A program made the position numbers and the translations under genes. 64,000 nucleotides of DNA from Zavarzinella sp. (GTDB lineage Bacteria > Planctomycetota > Planctomycetia > Gemmatales > Gemmataceae): assembly GCA_041399155.1 (NCBI GenBank), contig JAWKTI010000001.1, positions 2,108,001 to 2,172,000 of the forward strand, given 5' to 3'. A model generated the notes under the pieces. That model did no database searches, had not been told where the DNA came from, and worked only from the letters and a program-made list of their open reading frames with translations. This document shows positions 1 through 10,300 of the stretch, in pieces. The number at the start of each line of letters is the position of its first letter. Position 1 is the first letter of the stretch.

Positions 1-1
1 T

Positions 2-91
2 TTTGCAGAACTGGCACCTGAGAAAGCGAAAGGAATCTCGACCACAACCATTACGGCAGCCCCACCAGCAATGAGGATAAATGATGGCTGA
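2..91 (+). CDS. 3' end of an unidentified gene (partial)
   Basis: A reading frame is open from the left edge to a TGA at 89-91 and encodes about 29 residues ending in the sequence MRINDG. It overlaps the start of the next gene by 8 to 11 bases, the usual sign of translational coupling in an operon. The fragment is too short to name. If the large gene at 364 is a bpX-type protein, this could be the tail of its MoxR or vWA partner, but nothing in these residues shows it. Confidence 0.45.
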   Translation, partial: FAELAPEKAKGISTTTITAAPPAMRINDG

Positions 92-332
92 AATAACCAT
101 CCGGTTACGTCAAGACCCGGAAACAGGGAAGCACGATATTCTGATTGATCTGCGGTCGGATGATGATGCCCTGCCCCACGAACATGAACAGCAACACCGT
201 GAAGTAGTAGAAAAACTACTGGGCAAAGAGAACGTTGGGAAAGTAATTATCGAGCGACAGGCAGAAAGAACAGCCTTGCCTGAAAATCCTCAGACAGAAG
301 CAGAACGCCATGCACTGCAGCAGGGCGAATAA
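81..332 (+). CDS. Small acidic protein of unknown function
   Basis: It encodes 83 residues, rich in Glu, Asp, Arg and His, with no signal peptide or membrane segment. The N-terminus (ITIRLRQDPETGKHDILIDL) looks like two beta strands, followed by a charged helix around residues 33-60 (HEHEQQHREVVEKLLGKENV). The tandem ATGs at 81 and 84 both follow a GAGG at 73-76, and the second has the better spacing. It overlaps the upstream partial gene and lies 31 bases before the large gene, so all three are probably one operon. I do not recognise the family. By position it may be a small accessory subunit of the neighbouring ternary-system-like protein. Confidence 0.6.
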   Translation: MMAEITIRLRQDPETGKHDILIDLRSDDDALPHEHEQQHREVVEKLLGKENVGKVIIERQAERTALPENPQTEAERHALQQGE

Positions 333-363
333 TCTTTATTCATCAGCAAGACTCCCAAGAATT

Positions 364-3300
364 ATGATCATTACGTTTCCTAACTTAAATACGTTGGAGC
401 AATGCCTGCGAACTGGTGCCATCCCGGAAGAAATCGTGGTCGCCCCAGTCAAGTATCTGTTCGAAAACGAAATCGTTCTTGTTGAACCTTCGAGCTGGTC
501 GCGGGCAAAGAACGTAACTGATGCACTTGCTGATCTGGGCGTGGTTGCGAACGCGGGAAAATTGTCTTCGAGTGCTGCACAACATCCTAATTGGCTGCAC
601 CTGGTGCCACTGAAAAAAAATCCAAAAGCAGATAGCCAGCCACTGAAGGAGATCATTTTTCAACTAGCTCCCACGGAATCGACCGCAATTGTGCAGGAAC
701 TGCTTCGGCTGGGCAACGACCGCATCAGTTACTGGCAAACCTCTGTGGGAGAAAACAACTATGTGTATCTGAGGGTGATTGAGCCACCGTATTACACAGT
801 ATTACGGGCGATCGATGCCCCACCTACTCAATCGGTGCGTGCGTATCTCCCACAAAAAACGGGAATCTGGGTGCAATACGGCTACCGTCACCCATTTGCA
901 GATCAGTTGGTGGCCCCCGAAAGTGAAGAAATACTCATTTCCAGTACTGGTGATTGGTTCCGAATCTTTCCTCAGCAATTTGCCGATATTTACCAGATTC
1001 TGGATATTCGGATCGCCAATTCCAGCACCACCTGGACCCCACAAACGTGGGATGAACCAATTCAGGTACCACTGAAACTGGTTGCGGGCAATGCTGCCGA
1101 TTCATCGGAACTACATGTCATCGAAAATGATGCCATTGATCAACTGGATGCATTTGTGCGTGAAGCCACGCATGGCATTCTGGAACAGTTCTCCTTTGCT
1201 GTGATTGAACAAAACCCTACCACGTGGGTAGTGATTCGGGCACGCAACCAAAAAGCAACAAAAATCCCACTCCAGTTTAAGCACGCGCACCAGTACAAAC
1301 CCTTCTGGAAGATTCCTAATTTATTTATCCCCACCGCAAAACGGATTTTGCCCCAGTTACGACGCGAAACAGTGCGGCAACTGCTCGCACCGAATCCGGA
1401 ACAGATTATCTGGCTGCGGGAAGAAACTGATGGCGATTTCATTCCTAACTCTTTGCCAGATAAAGCTTTTCGCCCACTGTCGGAGTGGGTGGACTACATT
1501 ATTCACCACGACCGAGTGGCACTGGCTCATTGGCTGGGTGCAGCCGAATTTCGATTTGATAAGTACATTTGCGATGAAGACGACCCGATCAATCCATCTC
1601 GCAAGAAAAATCAGCCTATGGAAAAACCGAAACAACCACCACCTCAAAATAACCTGGAGGCGTTCGGTAGCAGAAAAAAACTTTCTTATACACACAAACC
1701 AATTCAAACAGAAAATGTCGGAACAATCGATCTGGCAACACCTTCGGTCGATTTGCTGCGGGAAGAATTGTTACAGTTGGAACAGGAATTCCGCGAATTA
1801 ACCTGCTCCATTGATGATCCGATCCGCACCAATATGTGGGTCAAAATGGCGGGTTTGCACCACGCGATGCAGGATGAACTTGGATGTCGACAGTGCTGGA
1901 TGCAGGCTTTCTGGTGGACGCCGGAGGCAATTTCAGAACACCGCGAAGATTATTTCCAGCATTTAGCGGGTATGCGTGCATCACATTTCACCCAAGAAGC
2001 ATTGAAAAAAACACTCGACACTCGCGCTACTAGCACGTTGCTGGCGACAATTGTCTACTATTTTAGTAATCAATCACCCCCGCAATGGGTTTGGCAACTG
2101 CTTGGCGAACTCGGTCAGGCGATTCTGGCCCTGGAGCCCCACCTGGGGATCAAAGAAGCCTGGATCAGTCAGTGGTTACTGGCACATGGCCACCCGGATC
2201 AGATTGATACGCTTTCAATCGTTCGCACTCGCGATCGGATCCTCAGTCGGCTTCTTGAAAATGGGTTGAACATCGAGCGGGATTTCCCGCGGTTGTATCG
2301 CTTTAACAACAATGAAGAATCCCAGCGTCAACGCACCATTATTTCCAGAATCAGTGAATTGTTTTCGCGTATCGAACAGTGGCACGAGGCAGAAGATACG
2401 CACGCAAATTATCCGTATCTCCAATACTCACTGGCATTTACAGAGTTTTATCTTTCGGAAGAAAACGCAGCGATCCATCGACTTCAGAAGACCAAAGAAT
2501 ACCTGGAACATGCTCCGAATCATTCAGAACCGGTGCACCAGTGGTTTCAGGAAGCATTTCAGTATCGCATTCAGCAAGCCAGAGAAAAACGCCCACACCG
2601 TGGGAATTTTTCAGAAGCAATTAATGCCAAAGCCCAGGCCAACAGCTCCGATTCCATGTTTGAATTCACGATCAAACGGTTTTGTGAAGTATCGTGGGTG
2701 CTGATGCCCGACGAATCTCTGGACGCTTACAGTAAACAACTAGCTGTGGGGAGCCCGCTTTACAACTCTTTACTACCACTTGGTACGATGCGCGATGGTG
2801 AAAAGCTGGCAGCAGCGTGGTCGGCAATCTGGCTGGCACCTGTCAATAACACTCCCCACGCCCGGCTGACGATTTTGAAAATCGGCCTGCAGTATGCCAG
2901 TCGTGCAGGCCTCGATTTTGTTCACCAGCTACTACACTATGTGCCAGAAACCACGGCGAACGCCAGGAATAACCGGGCAAGTATCTCAAATTATGATCCT
3001 GAAGCCGACCGTTGGCAGATTTACCACCTGAGTATGGTTCTGGCAAATAATTACGAACTGCACGATTGGGAACAATCGTTGCTGAAAATGTTGGTCGATG
3101 AAGCAAGAGCACTTACTGGTAATTCACTTGCTGACAATGTGATGAAACTGGTGAAATCTGGTATGGGAACAAGACATCGTAAATCGCTGTTCAAAAAACT
3201 CGATCAATTTTTTGCAGAGGTTACTGCAAAAATATGTAGGAATGCTCCTTTCTCACGCCTCTCTGAAACAGTGGGGTCAGATTGGCTGGTCGCACTGGCT

Positions 3301-3714
3301 GCATTACTCAGAATCAAACAGGCCCAACTGCAGTACGATCCAGGTGAATTGCCAAAAGAACTGTTTGAATTAGCAATGTCGGTGGTTGTGCAGTCTCCTG
3401 CAGAAAATGCAGCACTCCACTCAAAACATTATCTCGATGTACTTACTGCATTTATTGGAGCCATTGGGCAATTGCCTGCACAGCAATCGATTGAATTATT
3501 GAATCAGCTTTTTCAGAAACTGCCAAAACTTCCAAACCGTTTCAGTACGAATAAGTACTTTTCGCGGGTGCACGTTGTCATTGTGGAAGAAGTACTGCGA
3601 GCACTCGTCAATGATCAATTCACGCTGGGTGAAGCAACGCAGCAAATGCTCAATGAAGAGGAAGCCCTTGTCAGGAAACGGATTCACCGCGACATGCACT
3701 CGATTCTACGATGA
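364..3714 (+). CDS. Large bpX-like protein (putative MoxR-vWA-bpX ternary system component)
   Basis: The product is about 1116 residues, cytosolic, without signal peptide or TM segments. The start at 364 (MIITFPNLNTLEQ) is preferred because an upstream in-frame start at 310 lies inside the preceding gene. The first ~380 residues are beta-rich, with a motif block GIWVQYGYRHPFADQL near residue 160, followed by aromatic-rich strands. The C-terminal ~600 residues are helical and TPR-like (repeated W/L/A-rich helices with linker residues). From memory, the N-terminal block and this architecture match planctomycete proteins of MoxR-vWA-bpX systems, in which a MoxR AAA+ ATPase and a von Willebrand A protein act with a bpX protein. 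That assignment is inference, since neither partner lies in the window. The stop abuts the stop of the convergent gene in a shared TGATCA. Confidence 0.5.
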   Translation: MIITFPNLNTLEQCLRTGAIPEEIVVAPVKYLFENEIVLVEPSSWSRAKNVTDALADLGVVANAGKLSSSAAQHPNWLHLVPLKKNPKADSQPLKEIIFQLAPTESTAIVQELLRLGNDRISYWQTSVGENNYVYLRVIEPPYYTVLRAIDAPPTQSVRAYLPQKTGIWVQYGYRHPFADQLVAPESEEILISSTGDWFRIFPQQFADIYQILDIRIANSSTTWTPQTWDEPIQVPLKLVAGNAADSSELHVIENDAIDQLDAFVREATHGILEQFSFAVIEQNPTTWVVIRARNQKATKIPLQFKHAHQYKPFWKIPNLFIPTAKRILPQLRRETVRQLLAPNPEQIIWLREETDGDFIPNSLPDKAFRPLSEWVDYIIHHDRVALAHWLGAAEFRFDKYICDEDDPINPSRKKNQPMEKPKQPPPQNNLEAFGSRKKLSYTHKPIQTENVGTIDLATPSVDLLREELLQLEQEFRELTCSIDDPIRTNMWVKMAGLHHAMQDELGCRQCWMQAFWWTPEAISEHREDYFQHLAGMRASHFTQEALKKTLDTRATSTLLATIVYYFSNQSPPQWVWQLLGELGQAILALEPHLGIKEAWISQWLLAHGHPDQIDTLSIVRTRDRILSRLLENGLNIERDFPRLYRFNNNEESQRQRTIISRISELFSRIEQWHEAEDTHANYPYLQYSLAFTEFYLSEENAAIHRLQKTKEYLEHAPNHSEPVHQWFQEAFQYRIQQAREKRPHRGNFSEAINAKAQANSSDSMFEFTIKRFCEVSWVLMPDESLDAYSKQLAVGSPLYNSLLPLGTMRDGEKLAAAWSAIWLAPVNNTPHARLTILKIGLQYASRAGLDFVHQLLHYVPETTANARNNRASISNYDPEADRWQIYHLSMVLANNYELHDWEQSLLKMLVDEARALTGNSLADNVMKLVKSGMGTRHRKSLFKKLDQFFAEVTAKICRNAPFSRLSETVGSDWLVALAALLRIKQAQLQYDPGELPKELFELAMSVVVQSPAENAALHSKHYLDVLTAFIGAIGQLPAQQSIELLNQLFQKLPKLPNRFSTNKYFSRVHVVIVEEVLRALVNDQFTLGEATQQMLNEEEALVRKRIHRDMHSILR

Positions 3715-5442
3715 TCACTTCCCGGGGGTAATTTCCAGAATTTTCACACGAGCAGCACTGCCACTGGCAGGTACCACGGTGCGAAGATCGTGTTTCCCCA
3801 CATTCCCTGCATGATCGCTGGCTTCCATCCTTAAATGAAGGGTACCTGTTACTTCACTGGGCATAGTCCAGCGATATAGTCCCACATTCTTGTGTCCTTG
3901 CACAATCACCTTCCACGGACCTTCCGGGTGGGTGGCGTAGTACAGATTAATCGAATTAATCACCAGATTTTTGTCTGATGCTGTCCACACAATTAACATG
4001 GTTCCATCATCCGAACCAGTGCCCAACGTGGGCTGCAGAAGGTTCACTGTAGGCAGTGTGGTATCCACTTCGATCACGCAATCAGCCTCTTCTCCAGGTT
4101 CTGGTGGCTTGCTGCCGGAGCCTGGTCGAATCCGAATGCCGTAAATGCCATCTCCTGGGAGCACCAGTTTCGCTGGCGACACTCCACCTGATTCATCCCG
4201 AAGTGGGATCCAGGTACGACCATTATCTTTGGTGGCCCAGAAATCAACGCGTGCTGCCACGCGTACCACCCCTTCCGGCTGGTAATGGATGGTACACTTT
4301 GCCGAGTTCAGAATCGTATGGCTGGGGCGTTTTTCGGTACTCATCGAAACCGGCGTCGGGCGTGGCTCGGGTGGGGAGATAATATCTTTTGGCAGTCCAC
4401 CGGGTGCAGCTGGCTGTTTGATGATATCACCCATGGAAGGAACCGCTGGCACGTCAGGTGGGGACATTGGTTTTTGCGTAACCGTGCTTCCAGGAGTGTT
4501 GCCTACACCTGGAATCTTTGGAATTTCTGGCATTCTCAGATCGAAGCCTGCGGGTTTTACTTCTGGATCTGCTTTGCCGAACGGTGGGGATTCCGGCATT
4601 GTTGGCAGCCCACCGACGACTGGTTTAGAAACTTCGGGAACTTTCATATTCTCCGGCAGAGATGGAATCACTGGCACGCTGGGTGCTGAGTCCGTCCTTC
4701 GCACCGTATTAGTGGTTCCAGGGAACATGGAAACATCGGGTTTCCCCTGTGCCACCGGAAATGAATTGCCCGCCTGGGGTGCCATCGAAGCGGTGGGATC
4801 GGCCAGATCGAAAATCCGCTTCGTTTGCTGGCCAGCGTGATCTTTCACACTTACGCGGATCTGACTTTCCAGCACACTGTTGTTCGGCAATTTGAACAAC
4901 GTGGGTGAATCAACGCTCAATGGCTGCAATGGAACCCAACGGTCTGCGGAAGCAGCATACTCCACAACCAACGAAGACCAGTTGGTTGCAAGATCTTTGA
5001 CAATGCATTCGAGATAGCTTTCGCCTCGGTTGGTGATTGGCTTCAAGCCCACTTCAGGTGGCATCGTATCGACAATCACCCGCATGTGGGGCTGGGCTTG
5101 ATTCAAATTTTCCGGTGAAGCTTTCCCCTGCTGATCAATCATCACAAAAGTGATGTAATATTCGCCATCAGCAGCAACCTGGTGCTCGAACACCAACTTC
5201 TCTTTACTTGTCAATTGTTGTACTTTCGCCCAATTGCTGCCCGATTGCTTGACATACATCTGCACTTCTTTGACAGATTGTGCCAGTGCTGGTGGCAGAT
5301 CAACTGGCAACTTCAGCAGGGTAAGTGGTGTGTACACCGGCTGCATCATTGCTTTTTCTTCAGCAGGCAAGTGGTTTACGGAAACTGCAAACGGCATGCC
5401 CAGCAATGCACACAACAAAGATCGGAATAAGATCGTCTTCAC
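3715..5442 (-). CDS. Secreted proline-rich protein with Ig-like domains
   Basis: 575 residues. A signal peptide (LFRSLLCALLGMPFAVSV) is followed by a beta-rich region (residues ~35-215) with phrases such as DTMPPEVGLKPI and VSVKDHAGQQ that are typical of bacterial Ig-like/FN3 modules. Then comes a long Pro/Val/Met-rich linker (~215-370), and a second beta-rich region (~375-575) repeats the same themes (VDTTLPTVNLLQP, WTASDKNLVINSINLYY, ASDHAGNVGKHD). The start is a GTG at 5442 preceded by a strong AGGGGG. The gene follows the lipoprotein gene at 5511 by 68 bases on the same strand, so the two are probably co-transcribed. No catalytic motif is visible, and a cell-surface or periplasmic structural role is inferred. 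The specific function is unknown. Confidence 0.75.
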   Translation of the reverse strand: MKTILFRSLLCALLGMPFAVSVNHLPAEEKAMMQPVYTPLTLLKLPVDLPPALAQSVKEVQMYVKQSGSNWAKVQQLTSKEKLVFEHQVAADGEYYITFVMIDQQGKASPENLNQAQPHMRVIVDTMPPEVGLKPITNRGESYLECIVKDLATNWSSLVVEYAASADRWVPLQPLSVDSPTLFKLPNNSVLESQIRVSVKDHAGQQTKRIFDLADPTASMAPQAGNSFPVAQGKPDVSMFPGTTNTVRRTDSAPSVPVIPSLPENMKVPEVSKPVVGGLPTMPESPPFGKADPEVKPAGFDLRMPEIPKIPGVGNTPGSTVTQKPMSPPDVPAVPSMGDIIKQPAAPGGLPKDIISPPEPRPTPVSMSTEKRPSHTILNSAKCTIHYQPEGVVRVAARVDFWATKDNGRTWIPLRDESGGVSPAKLVLPGDGIYGIRIRPGSGSKPPEPGEEADCVIEVDTTLPTVNLLQPTLGTGSDDGTMLIVWTASDKNLVINSINLYYATHPEGPWKVIVQGHKNVGLYRWTMPSEVTGTLHLRMEASDHAGNVGKHDLRTVVPASGSAARVKILEITPGK

Positions 5443-5510
5443 GATCGCCCCCTACATAATGAATCTTCAAAAAAACAGTCGAAGCCCGATCCCCCAGGCC
5501 TACGACTCGT

Positions 5511-6887
5511 TTAGCGTGTTCCAATAGTCAACAGCACGGCGTGTTCCACCTGTTTGCCGGTGGGTTGATCCTTAATCCGCAACACCAACTGGTAATCACC
5601 CGCAGGCAGTTTCGGATCAAGAACAAAGCGGTACGCACGATAAAAGTCGCGTGGGATATTCGAAAACTGTTCCACAGGCTCATGAATCGCCCGCGAAGGT
5701 TTCCATACCACCATTCCCGCGGCATTTCGCAGTTCCATTTCGCTGGCTAGTACCACCTGAAACTTGCCAGAGCGGGCATCGTGAATGCAACTGAAGTTTT
5801 CGAGTTCGGCATACAGATAAGCCATGTCTCCTGGATGAAAACGATACCCGGCAGGCACAGGCGTGTGGTTGGCATAACTTCGCACATCCCGACACAAACA
5901 GACATTTTTTGCTTGAAGCGATGCCCGGGCTCGCAGAATTTCACAAACTGGTTTAATATCGGCCAACATGCGATCTGCCTGAGCAGTTGAAACTGCCTGC
6001 AGATCATAATGACCAATCTGGTGCGTCAGAGGAAGCAATCGAGACAATACATGCCGGTTGATTGCAGGTAAATTCTGCAAAGCTTCGTTCGCATGTTCGA
6101 TGTCCCCTTGCTCAACAAAACGCAGTGCATTGACCAGGTGAGAATCGTGTGCTGTAGGGCCGATACGATTGGTTTCCACGACCAGCTTTGGTGGCAACTC
6201 ATCCTGTTTGTGGGAATCTCGCTTACTGTGAGGTTGCTGAGAATCACCAATCACGCTTGGTGATGGTAATTCAGGCAACTTTTCTTCTGGTAACTTTGGG
6301 TAATCTGGTGCGGTAAAAGGAGCTGTTGGTTGCGCTGTTACTGCAGGTGCCTCACTCGCCGCAGGTGGCATCATTACTGGTGCAGCAGAAGGCAGCTCAT
6401 GGTTCGTGGTGCGGATCGTTGGCCATTCTGGCTTAATAATCCCATCCTTATCCGGCACAGGTAGCTTTTTATTCGTCGGAAACGTGGGGATCGGCTGGAC
6501 AGGCGGTTCGAGCCGGGCTGGATAAGTATCGATTGGTCTGATCGGAGGTTGTACCAGATTAGCAGCCGGACTGATTGGTGCTGGTGTTGGTCTTACAGCC
6601 GGCACTGGCGCTGCAGGTGACTTCGCTGGCACGTCCGCTTTCGGTTTTGGCGTGGGTGGGCCTGGCAATGGAGGCGGTGGTGTGGGTTGTTCGGATCGGT
6701 TTTCAGCAAACCCCACTCGCTGCATTTGCGGAATTTGATCTGGTGGGATCGTACGGTTTGGCTGCACGACGACCGAGCGCGTAGGGCGATAGTCATGTAC
6801 CATATCGTGGTGAGTGCGAGATACATTACATGCTGGGAGCATTAACAATGCCAGCAACATCATGTTGGTTCGATTTCGTCGAGACAT
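5511..6887 (-). CDS. Proline-rich lipoprotein
   Basis: The chosen ATG at 6887 gives an N-terminus MSRRNRTNMMLLALLMLPAC, in which LPAC can serve as a lipobox; a GAGG lies about six bases upstream. A further in-frame TTG exists at 6917. After the Cys comes a disordered Pro/Ala-rich tether of ~220 residues, then a helical section (HLVNALRFVEQGDIEHANEA), then a compact C-terminal domain of about 130 residues containing a CLCRDVRSYANH motif and alternating strands. The layout is that of a protein anchored in a membrane with its globular head held away by a flexible linker. The downstream gene at 3715-5442 has a similar Pro-rich linker and is probably in the same operon. I do not know the function. 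Confidence 0.75.
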   Translation of the reverse strand: MSRRNRTNMMLLALLMLPACNVSRTHHDMVHDYRPTRSVVVQPNRTIPPDQIPQMQRVGFAENRSEQPTPPPPLPGPPTPKPKADVPAKSPAAPVPAVRPTPAPISPAANLVQPPIRPIDTYPARLEPPVQPIPTFPTNKKLPVPDKDGIIKPEWPTIRTTNHELPSAAPVMMPPAASEAPAVTAQPTAPFTAPDYPKLPEEKLPELPSPSVIGDSQQPHSKRDSHKQDELPPKLVVETNRIGPTAHDSHLVNALRFVEQGDIEHANEALQNLPAINRHVLSRLLPLTHQIGHYDLQAVSTAQADRMLADIKPVCEILRARASLQAKNVCLCRDVRSYANHTPVPAGYRFHPGDMAYLYAELENFSCIHDARSGKFQVVLASEMELRNAAGMVVWKPSRAIHEPVEQFSNIPRDFYRAYRFVLDPKLPAGDYQLVLRIKDQPTGKQVEHAVLLTIGTR

Positions 6888-7370
6888 CCGTGACCTCGCA
6901 ACCAAAAAACTATCCAATCCAAGTAGAACCGGTGGGAATAACTACTTTTGCTAATGACGCAAGGCAAACTTCAGGAAAATCAGAACATGTTCAGGAAAAA
7001 CTTTTGTGAAAACTAACTTCAGCGAATCACCCCACCTGGGCAGGATTCCTGACTTACCAAATTGAATGCCACAGATGAAAAACGGACGCCGACATATTAA
7101 CAAACAAACGATTGTCAGAGTTTTGGTGTGTCGGAAGAATAAAAACTACTAAAGAAGATGAACTATTTTTCATAAACTGTTTTTCTTAAACAAATCTTCA
7201 CGAAAAACATCGGTTGTTACTTTGGGTAGAATTAAATTGTGCTCAGACGGTAAAATCAGCCCAAATTACCAAAATTAACAGCTATTGCCCACTACTTCTT
7301 GCTAGCGAGCGCTTGTAATTACCCCTACTATATGCTAATGCAATGGCGCGAACTTCAATGAGGCGGATTG
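6888..7370. other. Intergenic region between divergent genes
   Basis: This 483-base stretch is A+T-rich compared with the flanking genes and holds no convincing ORF. It must contain the promoters of the lipoprotein operon (leftwards) and of the SdrD-B-repeat gene (rightwards). An AGGCGG ribosome-binding site is at 7361-7366, four bases before the ATG at 7371. I found no clear repeat, hairpin or RNA motif. Confidence 0.5.
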
Positions 7371-10300
7371 ATGAACTGGTTCTCACAGAAAGCTACTACC
7401 CACACAAAAATAGACAAAACCATCCGATTAGCTCTTGATTTGCTGGAAAATCGTGAAGTTCCATCGGTATCAGGGACGGTTTTTCGCGATTACAACCTGA
7501 ACGGTGCCATCGATGCCAATGAACCCGGCGTTTCCGGGGTGGTGATTACGGCGTTCGATTCGACTGGTGCGGCGATTGAAACTGCCACAACCAACGCTGC
7601 CGGGCAATATCTGTTAAATACGAATCTCAGTGATGTGCGGTTGTCCTTTGCTGCATTGCCCGCTTTTGTGCGTGCCAGTCGGGCGAACAATGCCGCTGGA
7701 TCCACGATTCAGTTTGTCGATGCCTCGACGAATCCCACCAATGTGAATCTTGGCGTGAACAATGTCGCCCAGGTGGTTCAAGGCACCCCCACGCTGGTGG
7801 TCAACAGTTACGTTTATGATTCTGCACGTACTGGAGGGGCTCACATCGCCCAGCCAGTACTACAGGAAATTGCCTACGGGGCAAACGGTTCACCAGTTAC
7901 CACCACAGATCTGGCAACTGCAAGTCAAATCGGATCCACTTGGGGGCTTTCCTACCAGAAATCGTCCGACAGCGTCTACGCATCATCTTTTCAGAAGCGC
8001 CATGCGGGTTTTGGGCCGAATGCTGCTGGTACTGCCAGCACCACGGGTGCGGTGTATCGTATTGCACGCGGCAGTGGCAACGCAGTCTCAGTTTTAATCG
8101 ATCTGAATAACATTCCTGCGGGCATGATTCCCGCTGGTAGCGTTGCAGCCGATTTTGCCACCGGTGCTGACCCACATCCAACAACAGCAGAAGTTGATGG
8201 TGGGGACTGGTATCACGATACAAATTCCTATGATGCTGTCGGTAAGATTGCACTGGGAGATATGGATATCTCTGACGATGGCCGCACGTTATATACGGTG
8301 AATCTGGCCACGCGGGAATTGATCGAAATTCCGATCAATCTGGATGGATCTCTTGATACTACCAGAACTCTGCGGCGAACGGCAATTCCACTGATCAATC
8401 CCACCGGCAGCGGTATTACTTCGTTTAACGCAAATGACCTGCGACCATTCGCTATTGGTGTGCGTGATGGTGCGGTATTTGTGGGGGTAACCTACACCGC
8501 CCAAACATCCGGCGTGGCAGCAGATCTGCGGGCGTTTGTATATGCCTTTAACCCCGCAACGGGCACGTTTGCTTCTTATAATCAGGCAACTTCCACCTTT
8601 ACCGCAGATCCATTAGCCCCAGTGGTGAATCTGGATCTGACCTATACCCGCGGCACCATTGATAGTGGCCCACCAGCAGCACCCGGGAACTGGCGGGCAT
8701 GGTCGGGTACATTTGCCGCACAGCCGGGTTCCGATCCAATCTTTGTCACTAACCCACAACCCTGGTTGACAGACATCGATTTCGACAACAATGCCATGAT
8801 TCTGGGTCTCCGCGATCGATATGGCGATCAGGGTGGCTATTTCACAGGCAACACCGATAGCAACGCATTAGACGATACCTTTGTTTTCATTGGTGGTGGG
8901 GATATTCTGCGGGCAACCCCGAACGGCACTGGTGGCTGGGGAAGTGAAAGTAACGGCACCGCAGGCACCGTCACCACCGGTGGCGCAGGCAACGGTCAAG
9001 GACCGGGTGGTGGAGAGTTCTACTTCCAGGATAGTTTTACCACCGTATCACAGGAAATTTCTACCGGTGGTCTGGCTCAAGTACCAGGTTTCCCCACCGT
9101 GGCCTTAACGGGAATCAACCCAGTCAGTGCGTTCAGTGGTGGCGTCTTTACTTTCAGTAATATTGATGGTACACGGATTTCGGGTGGCCAAATATATCTC
9201 AGCGATATCAGCACCCAGGCCAATCCACCAAAGTTTGGAAATGCCAATGGCGTGGGCGACTTGGAAGCGATTATCGCACCTCTGAATACTCGTCAGATTG
9301 GCAACCGTGTTTTTGATGATCTGGATGGAGATGGTATTCAGGATGCCAATGAACCAGGTATCGCCGGAGTGGTGGTACAACTGTTCAATGGTGCCACGCT
9401 GCAAAACACCGTGACTACGAATGCCATAGGTGAATACTATTTTGACGATTTACCACCAAACACCGCATTAGAAGTTCGAATTGACACCACTCAGACTGCG
9501 TTAGGTGGGCGAAATTTATCGCCGACTGGCGCTGGCACTGAAGATCAACTTGACTCAGATGCCACCTTGACGGGAACCACCGCCATTGCAGCGGTGACTA
9601 CGCCTGTGGATGGTATTGTTGATCATTCGATTGACTTTGGCTTTTCCCCTGCTGGCCCCACGCTAACCCTGGGTGATCTGGTATTCCTGGATAACAACAG
9701 CAACGGCATTTTTGATGCTGGCGATGCCGGTGTTGAGAATGTCCAGGTAGTGCTTATTGATGCGTTGACCACGAATGCACTGGCAACAACAACGACTGCT
9801 GCAGGTGGCCTTTATCAGTTTGCAAACCTGGCACCGGGAAGTTATCAGGTTCAGTTACCTGCAGTCAACTTTTTGACTGGGGGTGCACTGGAAAACTTTA
9901 CCAGCGCCCCACCGATTGTGGCGAATCCCGATCTGGATGTGGATAACGATAATAATGGTGTTGTATCGGGCACATTGGGTGAAGCGGGCGGTTTAGTACA
10001 AAGTGGCACGATCTTTCTGACCGCTGACGGAGAACCAAATACCGATGGTGATGCAGATGCCAATACGAATCTGACTCTTGATTTTGGTTTCGTGCCGGTG
10101 CCTCCTCCAGTCCCTTTAACCTTGGGGAATCAGGTGTGGGACGACACCAACAATGATGGTTTGTTCAACAATGCAGAAACAGGCATTCAAGGTGTGGTGC
10201 TGGAACTGCTGAATTCTGGTGGCACCCCAATTGGCACGGCGACAACCGATGCCAATGGTGAGTATTTATTCACAAATCTGTCACCAGGCACTTATACAGT

